A stretch of 5,525 bases of DNA, taken from contig DAOWNS010000132.1 of NCBI GenBank assembly GCA_030642465.1, positions 1 through 5,525 of the forward strand, read 5' to 3'. This DNA comes from Candidatus Thorarchaeota archaeon. GTDB taxonomy: Archaea > Asgardarchaeota > Thorarchaeia > Thorarchaeales > Thorarchaeaceae. The notes beneath the pieces were generated by a model. It saw only the letters and a list, made by a program, of their open reading frames with translations, was not told the origin of the DNA and did not search any database. This document shows positions 1 through 5,525 of this stretch, piece after piece; positions within the stretch are counted from its first letter, which is position 1; the number at the start of each line of letters is the position of its first letter. Both the position numbers and the translations under genes were made by a program.

Positions 1-1166
1 CTGCCACTTGCACCACCAACGACCAATACACCTGATTCCTTGTAGACAAAGGGAATCCTGTCAGGAGCATAGCTGTAGCCTCCAGCCCAGCTGTTGACGG
101 GTCTCGCATCTGTAAACGCGGGGAAGTACTTGGACAAAACCGGATAGATTGAATCCTCGTAGTAAGCGCTCTCGGGAATAAGGTCCTCATCGGTTTGTAT
201 GTATTTGTACTCACGACCGAACTTATCGCCGCAGCCTATCCAGAACCCTTTCTCTTGATGTTGTGGTCTGAAGTAGATTCCTGCAGAGGGAAGAATCGTG
301 AAGGGGATGGAGTCCATCTCACTGAATCCCTTGGTGTTGAGTACTTCAAGCAACTCCGCCTTATCCTGTGCATGAAGGACAAAAATCTGACGCTTCTTCG
401 CCTTCGTCAAGCTGTCAATTCCTATGGGATCCAAGAGCTCATTAGCCCAGGCTCCAGTGGCGAGAACTACAGTTTCAGCTCTTATTTCGCCCTTGTTAGT
501 TTTAACGCCGACCACGTGCTTCTTCTGCCATACAAACGGTTCCCCAGGCAATTCTAATGGAGGGTCTGCTTCAACGATGAGAGTCTGAACATCGACTCCG
601 TAGCGAGGTTTCATTTTGCTGATCTTGATGAACTCCTCTAGGTAGTACTCTACGAGGCGTGTTGGATCCAGAACGCCGCAGTCTGCTCCAAAGAGACCGT
701 AACTTACCTCTTGAAGGTTCATCAGCTCTGCCTCCTCGTCTCCAGCAAAGTCAACATTGAGATTTGGGATTAGCTCCTTTAGCTGCTTCTTGTCATAGAC
801 TTTGCAGCTAATGTCGGACTCCTTCATTCGCTTAATCCAAAGCTTGACGCTCTCGTGACTGAACTGCTCCTCACTCAGAAGCCAGAGGTACCCTGTTTTT
901 TCAAACATCAGGTCGTAGCCAATCTCATTTTGCACGTGTTCAAAGTACTTGATGGAGGTATCAGTGAGCAGCTGATTAGTAGAAGATGCGAACATATTTC
1001 GCACTGCTGCCGCACTCATCGCGGTGTTAGCCTGTCCTGCGGCCAAATATCGGTCAACAAGAAGTATCTTCTTTGACGGATTGTTCTTTTGCAGGTAGTA
1101 GGCGGTCGCAACTCCAATCACACCGGCTCCTACTACAACAATGTCGACGGTCTCTTCATTACTCAA
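1..1166 (-). CDS. FAD-dependent oxidoreductase, DAO family (glycine/sarcosine/D-amino-acid oxidase-like), C-terminus cut by window edge
   Basis: Likely cytoplasmic or membrane-associated flavoenzyme that oxidises an amine such as an amino acid or N-methyl amino acid; the substrate cannot be read from the sequence. The reading frame is open from 1166 to the left edge (388 codons). The N-terminus shows the Rossmann FAD-binding motif VVVGAGVIG (GxGxxG at residues 13-18), with an acidic residue ending the second strand (LLVD, D38). Next comes SAAAVRNMF, typical of DAO-family relatives, then a mid-protein TGAWANELL motif. Near the window edge, SWAGGYSYAPDRIPF and VLVVGGASGS correspond to the C-terminal FAD-contacting part. 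By family length perhaps 30-50 residues are missing. The start is a TTG at 1166-1164, chosen because GGAGG (1176-1180) lies 9 nt upstream; the nearby ATG (1159-1157) is out of frame. It is transcribed away from the fetAB pair's end, with a probable promoter of its own. Family assignment is secure; exact enzyme is not. Confidence 0.88.
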   Translation of the reverse strand, partial: MSNEETVDIVVVGAGVIGVATAYYLQKNNPSKKILLVDRYLAAGQANTAMSAAAVRNMFASSTNQLLTDTSIKYFEHVQNEIGYDLMFEKTGYLWLLSEEQFSHESVKLWIKRMKESDISCKVYDKKQLKELIPNLNVDFAGDEEAELMNLQEVSYGLFGADCGVLDPTRLVEYYLEEFIKISKMKPRYGVDVQTLIVEADPPLELPGEPFVWQKKHVVGVKTNKGEIRAETVVLATGAWANELLDPIGIDSLTKAKKRQIFVLHAQDKAELLEVLNTKGFSEMDSIPFTILPSAGIYFRPQHQEKGFWIGCGDKFGREYKYIQTDEDLIPESAYYEDSIYPVLSKYFPAFTDARPVNSWAGGYSYAPDRIPFVYKESGVLVVGGASG

Positions 1167-1175
1167 GATGACAAG

Positions 1176-1180
1176 CCTCC
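1176..1180 (-). promoter_or_regulatory. Ribosome binding site deciding a TTG start of the FAD oxidoreductase
   Basis: GGAGG on the minus strand, 9 nt before TTG (1166-1164). The same motif and spacing precede the fetB-like ATG, which supports reading this TTG as the true start. Confidence 0.7.
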
Positions 1181-1185
1181 AACGC

Positions 1186-1211
1186 GTATTGCGGCCGAGA
1201 GTATTGCGGCC
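1186..1211. repeat. 11-bp direct repeat, possible operator at the FAD oxidoreductase promoter
   Basis: GTATTGCGGCC occurs at 1186-1196 and again at 1201-1211, exactly 15 bp apart (GGCCGCAATAC on the coding strand of the oxidoreductase). The pair begins at the edge of the proposed TATA box and reaches just past the proposed transcription start, a usual place for archaeal repressor binding. The repeat is seen directly; the operator role is inferred. Confidence 0.5.
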
Positions 1212-1224
1212 TAAAACAGTTTCC
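1190..1224 (-). promoter_or_regulatory. Probable archaeal core promoter of the FAD oxidoreductase gene
   Basis: On the minus strand GGAAAC (1224-1219, BRE-like) is followed directly by TGTTTTAG (1218-1211, TATA-like). Counting about 25 nt from the box centre puts the transcription start near 1190, leaving a leader of about 24 nt that contains the GGAGG site. This is a motif-based inference without experimental support. Confidence 0.45.
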
Positions 1225-1370
1225 GTCAAAAGGATAGTGTTTTGGTTCTCAACCCCTTCCCTCAGTGGTGTTCTTATCCTTCACAAGTACCGCTAATACG
1301 TATCTGGGGGATGTTATACCAAATGCTATGAATCCCTTCAGTGAAGCAGCAACGGGAGATTTCAAGTGAA

Positions 1371-2189
1371 CTACAGTTCAGGTGGAGGAACTGTCAGCTG
1401 CGCTCGTTCGTTGAACATCTCGCGCAGGAACAGGTGTGATGTTATTAGAGAGGCAATCATGGCGGATAAGAAGATCATGATGAATATAATGACTTGATAG
1501 ATGGCGGCCTCAAGCGGATTCACACCCCCGATAATCATGCCACTCATCAACCCTGGAATACTCACGATGCCAAGAGACGCATAACGGTTCAAATTCGGCA
1601 ACAAGCCGGACCTTATTGATTCACGAATCGATAGCTCTGTTGCTTGCTTAGGCGTGGCGCCAAGAGCCAGGGCGGTTTCAAGGAGTGGCCTTTGCTTTTG
1701 GGCGTTTGACCACATCCTGTCGATGACCAAAGTGGTGAGCCCCATACAATTCCCGATAAGCATGCCACCCATAGGTATGATAAATTCCCCAGGGCTCGAC
1801 TGCCAATCGATAATCTGCAACGCAACCGTAGTTGCCATAACGGAGAGAGCGCCAACTAAGATTCCTGGGAGGGTTGCACGCATGACCCCGGGAATACGTT
1901 CTAAATTACTTTTTGTCGTGTATGCGGCAAAGACGGCCATGAACGTCAGCACACCAAATATGACAATCAAATTAGATAGAGCAAAAATGTAAACAAGAAT
2001 TAATGCCATCAATATGATTTGAATAGTTCCTCGAATTGTACCCACGATGAGTTTTCTACCTATGCCAATCCCTTGCCATTTCGTCACCATGAGTAAGATA
2101 GCCAACAAAATCATTGCAGCGGCGTAGCGTTGTAGCATCCCAATGTACTGTTCCGGAATCTGAAGCAGGGCGAATAAATCTAATTGCAT
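1371..2189 (-). CDS. fetB: ABC transporter permease, UPF0014 / FetB (YbbM) family, putative metal exporter
   Basis: Integral membrane subunit of an ABC transporter; in E. coli FetB works with FetA in iron export and peroxide tolerance, while plant relatives (STAR2/ALS3 type) are linked to aluminium tolerance, so the substrate here is open. The 272-residue length is normal for UPF0014. Hydrophobic segments lie at about 22-36, 55-90 (two), 103-125, 137-156, 205-221 and 226-250. Family hallmarks are TIRGTIQ (51-57), PMGGMLIGNCMG (139-150), LALGATPKQA (174-183, likely the cytoplasmic loop contacting the ATPase), and IPGLMSGMIIGG followed by NPLEAAIYQ (211-232). ATG at 2189 has GGAGG (2203-2199) 9 nt upstream and starts 1 nt after the stop of the ATPase gene, implying one transcript and coupled translation. 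Confidence 0.9.
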   Translation of the reverse strand: MQLDLFALLQIPEQYIGMLQRYAAAMILLAILLMVTKWQGIGIGRKLIVGTIRGTIQIILMALILVYIFALSNLIVIFGVLTFMAVFAAYTTKSNLERIPGVMRATLPGILVGALSVMATTVALQIIDWQSSPGEFIIPMGGMLIGNCMGLTTLVIDRMWSNAQKQRPLLETALALGATPKQATELSIRESIRSGLLPNLNRYASLGIVSIPGLMSGMIIGGVNPLEAAIYQVIIFIMIFLSAMIASLITSHLFLREMFNERAQLTVPPPEL

Positions 2190-2190
2190 T

Positions 2191-2844
2191 CTAGGACGCC
2201 TCCGTCAGGTTTTCCAGCTCCACGATTTTAGAGGTGAAGCGTTTTGCTTGCTCCTTGTTGTGGGTCACAATCAAAACTGCCATCTTGTAATCACTCAGAA
2301 GATCATTGATTGTTTTCTCCACTGCCAACGCTGATTCTGTATCGAGGGCCGAAGTTGGTTCATCGAGGAGTAGCACCTTGGGCTTGAGCAGGAGTGCGCG
2401 AGCTATTGCCACGCGTTGTTTTTGTCCGCCCGAGAGATTCTCAGCATTACCATCAAGATCAATTGGCCAGAGTTGAACCTCCTGCAGTATCGTTTTTAGT
2501 TGTTCATCGTCGGCGGCCATCCCGTGAACCCTCAACCCCCATACGAGATTCGCTCTAACCGTGCCGGGGAACATTTTGGCCTCTTGGGGGACCATCACTA
2601 CTCTCCGACGTAGCTCTTGAGGATCCCATTCCTTAACATCTTTCTCTTGAAACCGCACAGTCCCGGATATGGGTGACAAGAGATCGTTGACGATTCGAAG
2701 CAGAGTGCTTTTCCCACATCCAGAAGGTCCTGTGATTCCACATGTTTCATTCTGGTGCAGGATAAGAGAAACATCTCTCAGGACTTGCTTGCCATCAAAT
2801 GACATAGAAACCTTCTCTAGCTCTAGTATCGGAGAGTCAGACAT
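2191..2844 (-). CDS. fetA: ABC transporter ATP-binding protein, FetA (YbbL)-like
   Basis: Cytoplasmic ATPase that would power the UPF0014 permease encoded directly downstream. As a 217-residue protein it has a complete single nucleotide-binding domain: Walker A GPSGCGKST (39-47), Q-loop VPQ (Q87), signature LSGGQ (137-141), Walker B VLLLDE (157-162), D-loop SALD (165-168) and H-loop histidine H195 in VTHN. All catalytic elements are intact. I chose the ATG at 2844 because GAGGT lies just upstream (2853-2849, 4 nt spacing). The frame continues to an in-frame TTG at 2868, which has no visible ribosome binding site and would add eight residues. The short single-domain form and the adjacent UPF0014 gene give the FetA call; the ATPase alone would be ambiguous among small importer and exporter ATPases. 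Confidence 0.88.
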   Translation of the reverse strand: MSDSPILELEKVSMSFDGKQVLRDVSLILHQNETCGITGPSGCGKSTLLRIVNDLLSPISGTVRFQEKDVKEWDPQELRRRVVMVPQEAKMFPGTVRANLVWGLRVHGMAADDEQLKTILQEVQLWPIDLDGNAENLSGGQKQRVAIARALLLKPKVLLLDEPTSALDTESALAVEKTINDLLSDYKMAVLIVTHNKEQAKRFTSKIVELENLTEAS

Positions 2845-2906
2845 AGATACCTCAACTCTAGATACCAACGGATTACATTGTTGTTAAAACTGCTAGTATC
2901 AGTATC
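2844..2906. repeat. Cluster of GATAC motifs around the fetAB promoter
   Basis: TAGATACC occurs at 2844-2851 and 2859-2866, 15 bp apart in direct orientation. The opposite-strand version appears as a tandem AGTATC at 2895-2900 and 2901-2906. The two groups face each other across the proposed fetA TATA box. One TAGATACC copy covers the predicted transcription start and the other the ribosome binding site and first base of the start codon. The repeats are directly visible; a regulator-binding role is inferred. Confidence 0.4.
2862..2891 (-). promoter_or_regulatory. Probable core promoter of the fetAB operon
   Basis: Minus-strand AGTTTTAA (2891-2884) resembles a TATA box. A start about 25 nt downstream falls near 2862, giving a leader of about 18 nt before the ATG at 2844. 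A second AT-rich box at 2922-2929 could also be read on this strand but would give a leader of over 50 nt. Inferred from motifs only. Confidence 0.4.
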
Positions 2907-2921
2907 TTGGGACCATAACGG

Positions 2922-2951
2922 TCATAAAGCGAGCTCCCTGTTCGCCCGTGC
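2922..2951 (+). promoter_or_regulatory. Possible core promoter of the S-component-like gene
   Basis: TCATAAAG (2922-2929) resembles a TATA box and gives a predicted start near 2951, about 16 nt before the ATG at 2967. It sits back to back with the fetAB promoter in the same intergenic region. Confidence 0.35.
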
Positions 2952-2966
2952 AGAGTGTGAAACTGG

Positions 2967-3764
2967 ATGAATGCATCTGACGTCGAACAGGATATGGTGC
3001 TAATCGAAGGCAGGTCAGAAACCATCCGAATCGTTGTCGGAGTGGTTCTTGCGGCCCTTTATGCTGTTCTAGCACTTCTTCCTATGAGTGGCTTTGTGGG
3101 GGCTGGAGGCGTCACTAGTCTCCTGAGCTTCGCAATCATTATTGCGCCGCTATTCGGATTGCTGCTCGGACCGACCAGAGGTTTTGTCTTCGGTCTGATA
3201 GCTGGAATACTAGCGTATATTGTAACACTGCCATTTGGCACAAGTGTCTACATATGGTTGCCACCGACAATCCTAGGTCCTGCAATCGCGGGATTATTCA
3301 CAGGGCTCGCCATGAAGAAAACAACGATAATCAAAGGCGTTCGCCTGCCAGGCCCAATCTTGACAGCGCTGTTTCTAGCTGCAATAATCGTGCTGTACGA
3401 GATTCCTAACTATAGTGCCTGGTGGTTCATGGCGCCCTACATGCTCGCACTGATCATTGTGTTGTTCCTGCAAGTGAGAAGCATTGAATTCAATCCAGAC
3501 AGGCAAGGTCCCATGAGGTACCTGCAGCTTCTGCCGTACACATTCATCGGCGCGATGCTTGACCACTCTATGATGGCCATGGGCTCTGTGTATCTTTTGG
3601 TGTTGGATCCAGCAATCTTTGGTTTCGTCATATTTCCGCTGGTGCTGCTGGAACGTGGGCTCGCAGCGATTGTTGGAGCGGTGATCGCGTCCGTTGTACT
3701 TGGTGCATTTCGCAACGCGGTGTGGATTGAAGCTCAAGTTTCCTCAGCAGAACCCAGAGCTTGA
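2967..3764 (+). CDS. Polytopic membrane protein, ECF-transporter S-component-like
   Basis: Integral membrane protein of 265 residues with about eight hydrophobic segments (roughly 22-40, 50-68, 72-90, 97-117, 128-147, 153-171, 188-213 and 215-250, the last possibly two helices). The segment APLFGLLLGPTRGFVFG (60-76), preceded by a helix with LYAVLALLP, looks like the start of ECF-family substrate-binding (S) components, which capture vitamins or other micronutrients and use a shared energising module. I see no substrate motif. It is longer than typical S components (about 170-200 residues), and no EcfA or EcfT gene is next to it. The ATG at 2967 is the first in frame; a second ATG at codon 10 is possible, and neither has a strong ribosome binding site. 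It diverges from fetAB, and its 3' end overlaps the pcp gene tail to tail by 31 bp. It could instead be another small multi-pass membrane family. Confidence 0.5.
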   Translation: MNASDVEQDMVLIEGRSETIRIVVGVVLAALYAVLALLPMSGFVGAGGVTSLLSFAIIIAPLFGLLLGPTRGFVFGLIAGILAYIVTLPFGTSVYIWLPPTILGPAIAGLFTGLAMKKTTIIKGVRLPGPILTALFLAAIIVLYEIPNYSAWWFMAPYMLALIIVLFLQVRSIEFNPDRQGPMRYLQLLPYTFIGAMLDHSMMAMGSVYLLVLDPAIFGFVIFPLVLLERGLAAIVGAVIASVVLGAFRNAVWIEAQVSSAEPRA

Positions 3765-4357
3765 ATGACAATTTCAATTGCGCGCACAGCATTTTCTAAG
3801 GGCATAGTAGCAAGGTCCATCTTATCCTTCTCAAGGGCTTGAGAGGGCAACGGGAGCAAATGTATGAAGGTCGCACGCCCGTGAATCTTGCCCGTCGCGA
3901 TTCTGTGGAGGATATTGAATAGAAGCCAATTGCAACCATATGTTCCTGCGTGGTAGCTAGCGTAAGCCGGGATTCCCTCACCTTTGAGAGCCTTTACAAG
4001 TCGATGAGGATCAATGTTCGCGTAGTAAGCCGCAGGCGCATCGGTATCAATCACATCTGTTTCCGGAGTATTTCCGTAGTTATCAGCACGCTTTGTTCCC
4101 AAGGCATTGATGGCAATGCGTTCAATGGATATCGAGGCTCTGCTGGCTTGACCAAAACACAAAATGACCTGTGGGGTATGAGCAGCCAACAGCTCTTCGA
4201 TCTCATCTAAGGCTGTCTTGTAGTCAAGAGGAAGGGTAGCCCCTACTATGTCATATCCTGCAATCTTTCGCCCATTGATTGTTTTCACTAATTCATCCGA
4301 AGGATTGACGCTGTACCCATCAAAGGGCTCGAACCCTGTGGCAAGCAGTTTACTCAT
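3734..4357 (-). CDS. pcp: Pyroglutamyl-peptidase I (pyrrolidone-carboxylate peptidase)
   Basis: Cytoplasmic cysteine peptidase of family C15 that removes N-terminal pyroglutamate from peptides. The 207-residue length matches the family. The N-terminal GFEPFDG (8-14) and NPS (18-20) are typical substrate-pocket sequences. The catalytic triad is intact: Glu79 in SISIERIAIN, Cys142 in HAGTYGCNWLLF and His166 in FIHLLPLP, each shifted by two from the Bacillus amyloliquefaciens enzyme (E81, C144, H168). The ATG at 4357 has GGTGAT (4366-4361) 3 nt upstream, a good match to the anti-Shine-Dalgarno sequence. It lies 38 nt behind the stop of the LysE-type gene on the same strand, so the two are probably co-transcribed, though a TATA-like box at the end of the upstream gene could give it its own start. 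Its last 31 bp overlap the convergent gene. Confidence 0.95.
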   Translation of the reverse strand: MSKLLATGFEPFDGYSVNPSDELVKTINGRKIAGYDIVGATLPLDYKTALDEIEELLAAHTPQVILCFGQASRASISIERIAINALGTKRADNYGNTPETDVIDTDAPAAYYANIDPHRLVKALKGEGIPAYASYHAGTYGCNWLLFNILHRIATGKIHGRATFIHLLPLPSQALEKDKMDLATMPLENAVRAIEIVIQALGSAEET

Positions 4358-4372
4358 TGTATCACCGCATTA

Positions 4373-4402
4373 CGTAGCGTTGTATTCATGGTTCATTATA
4401 CG
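4373..4402 (-). promoter_or_regulatory. Possible internal promoter for pcp at the end of the LysE-type gene
   Basis: Minus-strand CGTATAATG (4402-4394) overlaps the stop codon of the upstream gene and is the best TATA-like sequence nearby. A start about 25 nt downstream (near 4373) would leave a 16-nt leader containing the GGTGAT site. It may supplement read-through from the upstream gene. Confidence 0.35.
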
Positions 4403-5070
4403 GGCAACCAGAAATTGCGGATAACGACCTCTCCAAGGAATAACCCGCCGATGGCAATCTGGAAGAGGCCTATCACGACACTGATCCAGTTGATTCCTCC
4501 GACCTTTGCCTTTTTACTAGCCTTATCAGTTCCTACAACAAGAATCACGCCGAAGAGAAGGTCTGTTGAGATATGCACGAGGTACACGAGGATTCCAGCA
4601 AGGAAAACTGTCCCCACGTCAAGGCTCTCCATAAGGCCGGATACGGCGGTGAACCCCGCTGCAATCCACCATAGAAGGAAATATGGTGAGAGAATGCTTA
4701 CTAGAGCACCTTGAATTGTTGCTTCGGCAGCAGTTGCGGCACTCATTGTTTCTTCGGATTCTGTGGCCTGCATTTTGTCGTTATATCGATATTCTCTGAG
4801 CGCCAAGAAACCAAAGAGGATTATTGCAAAACCCCCGCCGCCCTTCATGAGATCTATGATTAGCTGGTTTTCAATAACCAGCTGAACGCTCAGGATTATC
4901 ACCGCGATAATGCCAATCTCAACAATGGCGTGCCCAACCATAGGCAGGATTCCGTGCAGCCTACCTCTCTTGTTTGTCTGCATGACAACTGCCGCGGAGA
5001 GTGGACCCGGGGCCAAAGCTCCTGTCAGCGATAGGATGAACCATCCAACAAGAATCTCAACAACAGCCAA
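4396..5070 (-). CDS. LysE/RhtB-type amino-acid exporter-like membrane protein
   Basis: Inner-membrane carrier of the LysE superfamily, whose known members export amino acids such as lysine, homoserine or threonine; the substrate here is unknown. From the start used here the product is 224 residues with six hydrophobic segments, as usual for the family. The first helix ends in LTGALAPGPLSAAVV, the conserved PGP region; a charged loop NKRGR follows, and the second half has SPYFLLWW, equivalent to the NP motif of the family but with Ser in place of Asn. The frame runs on to an ATG at 5139, whose GAGGT site (5155-5151) is 11 nt away and which would add a polar 23-residue tail. I prefer TTG at 5070-5068, with GGAG (5083-5080) 9 nt upstream, because PGP then falls at residues 21-23, as in RhtB. 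A GTG at 5085 is a third option. It is followed after 38 nt by pcp. Confidence 0.8.
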   Translation of the reverse strand: MAVVEILVGWFILSLTGALAPGPLSAAVVMQTNKRGRLHGILPMVGHAIVEIGIIAVIILSVQLVIENQLIIDLMKGGGGFAIILFGFLALREYRYNDKMQATESEETMSAATAAEATIQGALVSILSPYFLLWWIAAGFTAVSGLMESLDVGTVFLAGILVYLVHISTDLLFGVILVVGTDKASKKAKVGGINWISVVIGLFQIAIGGLFLGEVVIRNFWLPV

Positions 5071-5079
5071 AGCACTGAT

Positions 5080-5083
5080 CTCC
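5080..5083 (-). promoter_or_regulatory. Ribosome binding site supporting a TTG start of the LysE-type gene
   Basis: Minus-strand GGAG, 9 nt before TTG (5070-5068). The identical motif and spacing precede the GTG of the rightmost gene. Competing upstream choice: GAGGT at 5155-5151 with an 11-nt gap to ATG at 5139. Confidence 0.4.
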
Positions 5084-5184
5084 ACTCTCTCTACGCTGCG
5101 CCCCCTTGAAAAATGTTCGAGTGTATGCGTAACACACATACCGTGGTATTACCTCTATTACACGTCATTCAATTGCGTGTCCCA

Positions 5185-5220
5185 AGAAAGTCTTAATAGA
5201 ACTCTGAGCCGATTCAACTC
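5185..5220 (+). promoter_or_regulatory. Probable core promoter of the DUF389-type gene
   Basis: AGAAAG (5185-5190, BRE-like) followed by TCTTAATA (5191-5198, TATA-like) gives a predicted transcription start near 5220 and a leader of about 19 nt holding the GGAG site at 5226-5229. Read on the opposite strand, the same AT-rich stretch (CTATTAAG) could also serve the LysE-type gene. Motif-based inference. Confidence 0.45.
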
Positions 5221-5238
5221 CACTCGGAGCGGAATTCT

Positions 5239-5525
5239 GTGAAGCAGGTTCAAATCGTTGTTCCTTTCGAAAAGACTGAGTCCGTCCTCAACTTCCTTCT
5301 TGATGTTGCCGGCGTTAAGAACGTCATGAAATTCAATGCGGATAATGCCCATGTCTTGCAGTTCAGGATTTCTGACGGTGCAGTCTTGGAAACCGTGGAG
5401 AAGCTAAAGAGCCGTGGAATCGGCGTGGAATACGGCTTTGTGGACATCTTGGATCTAACAGCCTCGCTTCCAAGAGAAGTTGAAGAAGAAAGTGACAAGA
5501 TGCTTCATAGAGAAGCCAGTCTTGC
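5239..5525 (+). CDS. DUF389 (TIGR00341)-type protein, N-terminal part, cut by window edge
   Basis: Partial gene with 95 codons visible and no stop before the edge. The start is GTG at 5239, with GGAG (5226-5229) 9 nt upstream. The visible product begins KQVQIVVPFEKTESVL and ends in an acidic stretch (EVEEESDK); the pattern strand-helix-strand then strand-helix-strand suggests a small ferredoxin/ACT-like fold. The segment GVEYGFVDILDLTASLPRE (62-80) is like the region just before the membrane domain in archaeal DUF389 proteins, where a multi-helix membrane part of unknown function normally follows; that part lies outside the window. No biochemical role is established for the family. The identification is by remembered resemblance of the N-terminus, so a different protein with this regulatory-like domain remains possible. 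Confidence 0.6.
   Translation, partial: MKQVQIVVPFEKTESVLNFLLDVAGVKNVMKFNADNAHVLQFRISDGAVLETVEKLKSRGIGVEYGFVDILDLTASLPREVEEESDKMLHREASL

Noticed and set aside
195..557. Open plus-strand frame of 120 codons
   Set aside because: It is antisense to the FAD oxidoreductase, whose frame is continuous with recognisable motifs; its product shows no domain or coherent composition.
1336..1346. CTTCAGTGAAG palindrome downstream of the fetB-like gene, considered as a terminator
   Set aside because: Arms of 5 bp with a single central base cannot form a stable hairpin, and no T-run follows on the minus strand.
1654..1992. Open plus-strand frame of 112 codons inside the permease gene
   Set aside because: Antisense shadow of the UPF0014 permease, which has conserved family motifs throughout this stretch.
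2845..2868. Longer start of the FetA-like protein at TTG 2868
   Set aside because: No ribosome binding site precedes it, and it would lie upstream of the predicted transcription start near 2862; ATG 2844 has GAGGT close by.
2911..2923. GACC/GGTC inverted repeat between fetAB and the S-component-like gene
   Set aside because: Arms of only 4 bp around a 5-bp centre are expected by chance; no second copy was seen in the window.
3375..3737. Open minus-strand frame opposite the S-component-like gene, with a His-rich product
   Set aside because: The hydrophobic plus-strand product is clearly a membrane protein. The minus-strand product has many His and Gln residues, as expected for the reverse of hydrophobic codons, and no ribosome binding site was seen.
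4354..4389. Eleven-codon frame between the exporter and pcp whose stop overlaps the pcp start
   Set aside because: It looks like a possible leader peptide, but it has no ribosome binding site and the predicted internal transcription start lies within it.
4910..5242. Open plus-strand frame across the start of the LysE-type gene
   Set aside because: Antisense to the exporter's conserved PGP region and running through the divergent promoter region; no motif recognised.
5250..5498. Open minus-strand frame with a Ser/Thr-rich product
   Set aside because: Antisense to the DUF389-type N-terminus, which has a well-spaced ribosome binding site and a plausible promoter.

Overview
The window looks like an ordinary chromosomal segment of an archaeon. 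This is an inference from three things. Several genes have an AT-rich box (TTTTA, CATAAAG, TTAATA or TATAATG type) followed by a short predicted leader of about 16-24 nt, as in BRE/TATA-driven archaeal genes. TTG and GTG starts are used behind GGAG/GGAGG ribosome binding sites. The partial gene at the right edge resembles the DUF389 (TIGR00341) proteins common in archaea. Base composition is moderate, neither strongly AT- nor GC-rich. The lineage cannot be fixed from this much sequence; an Asgard/Thorarchaeota-like or other mesophilic archaeon is only a guess, and a bacterium is not excluded.

Layout from left to right: (1) 1-1166, minus strand, the N-terminal ~388 codons of a DAO-family FAD-dependent oxidoreductase cut by the left edge; (2) 1167-1370, an intergenic stretch whose part next to the oxidoreductase holds a likely core promoter overlaid by an 11-bp direct repeat; (3) 1371-2844, minus strand, a two-gene ABC transporter operon, ATPase then UPF0014/FetB permease, 1 nt apart; (4) 2845-2966, a divergent promoter region with repeated GATAC motifs; (5) 2967-3764, plus strand, a polytopic membrane protein resembling ECF-transporter S components; (6) 3734-5070, minus strand, a LysE-type exporter followed by pyroglutamyl-peptidase I, which overlaps the end of the plus-strand gene tail to tail by 31 bp; (7) 5071-5238, a second divergent promoter region; (8) 5239 to the right edge, plus strand, the N-terminus of a DUF389-type protein.

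Functionally, most genes fit small-molecule transport and amino-acid/peptide turnover. Pcp releases N-terminal pyroglutamate from peptides, a LysE-type carrier could export surplus amino acids, and a DAO-type flavoenzyme could oxidise an amino acid or N-methyl amino acid. FetA/FetB-like proteins form a putative metal (iron) exporter, and a lone S-component-like protein could take up a vitamin or cofactor. No mobile element, CRISPR array, tRNA or rRNA was seen. I found no convincing new biological system; the most interesting signals are the repeats at the oxidoreductase and fetA promoters and the pairing of an exporter with Pcp.
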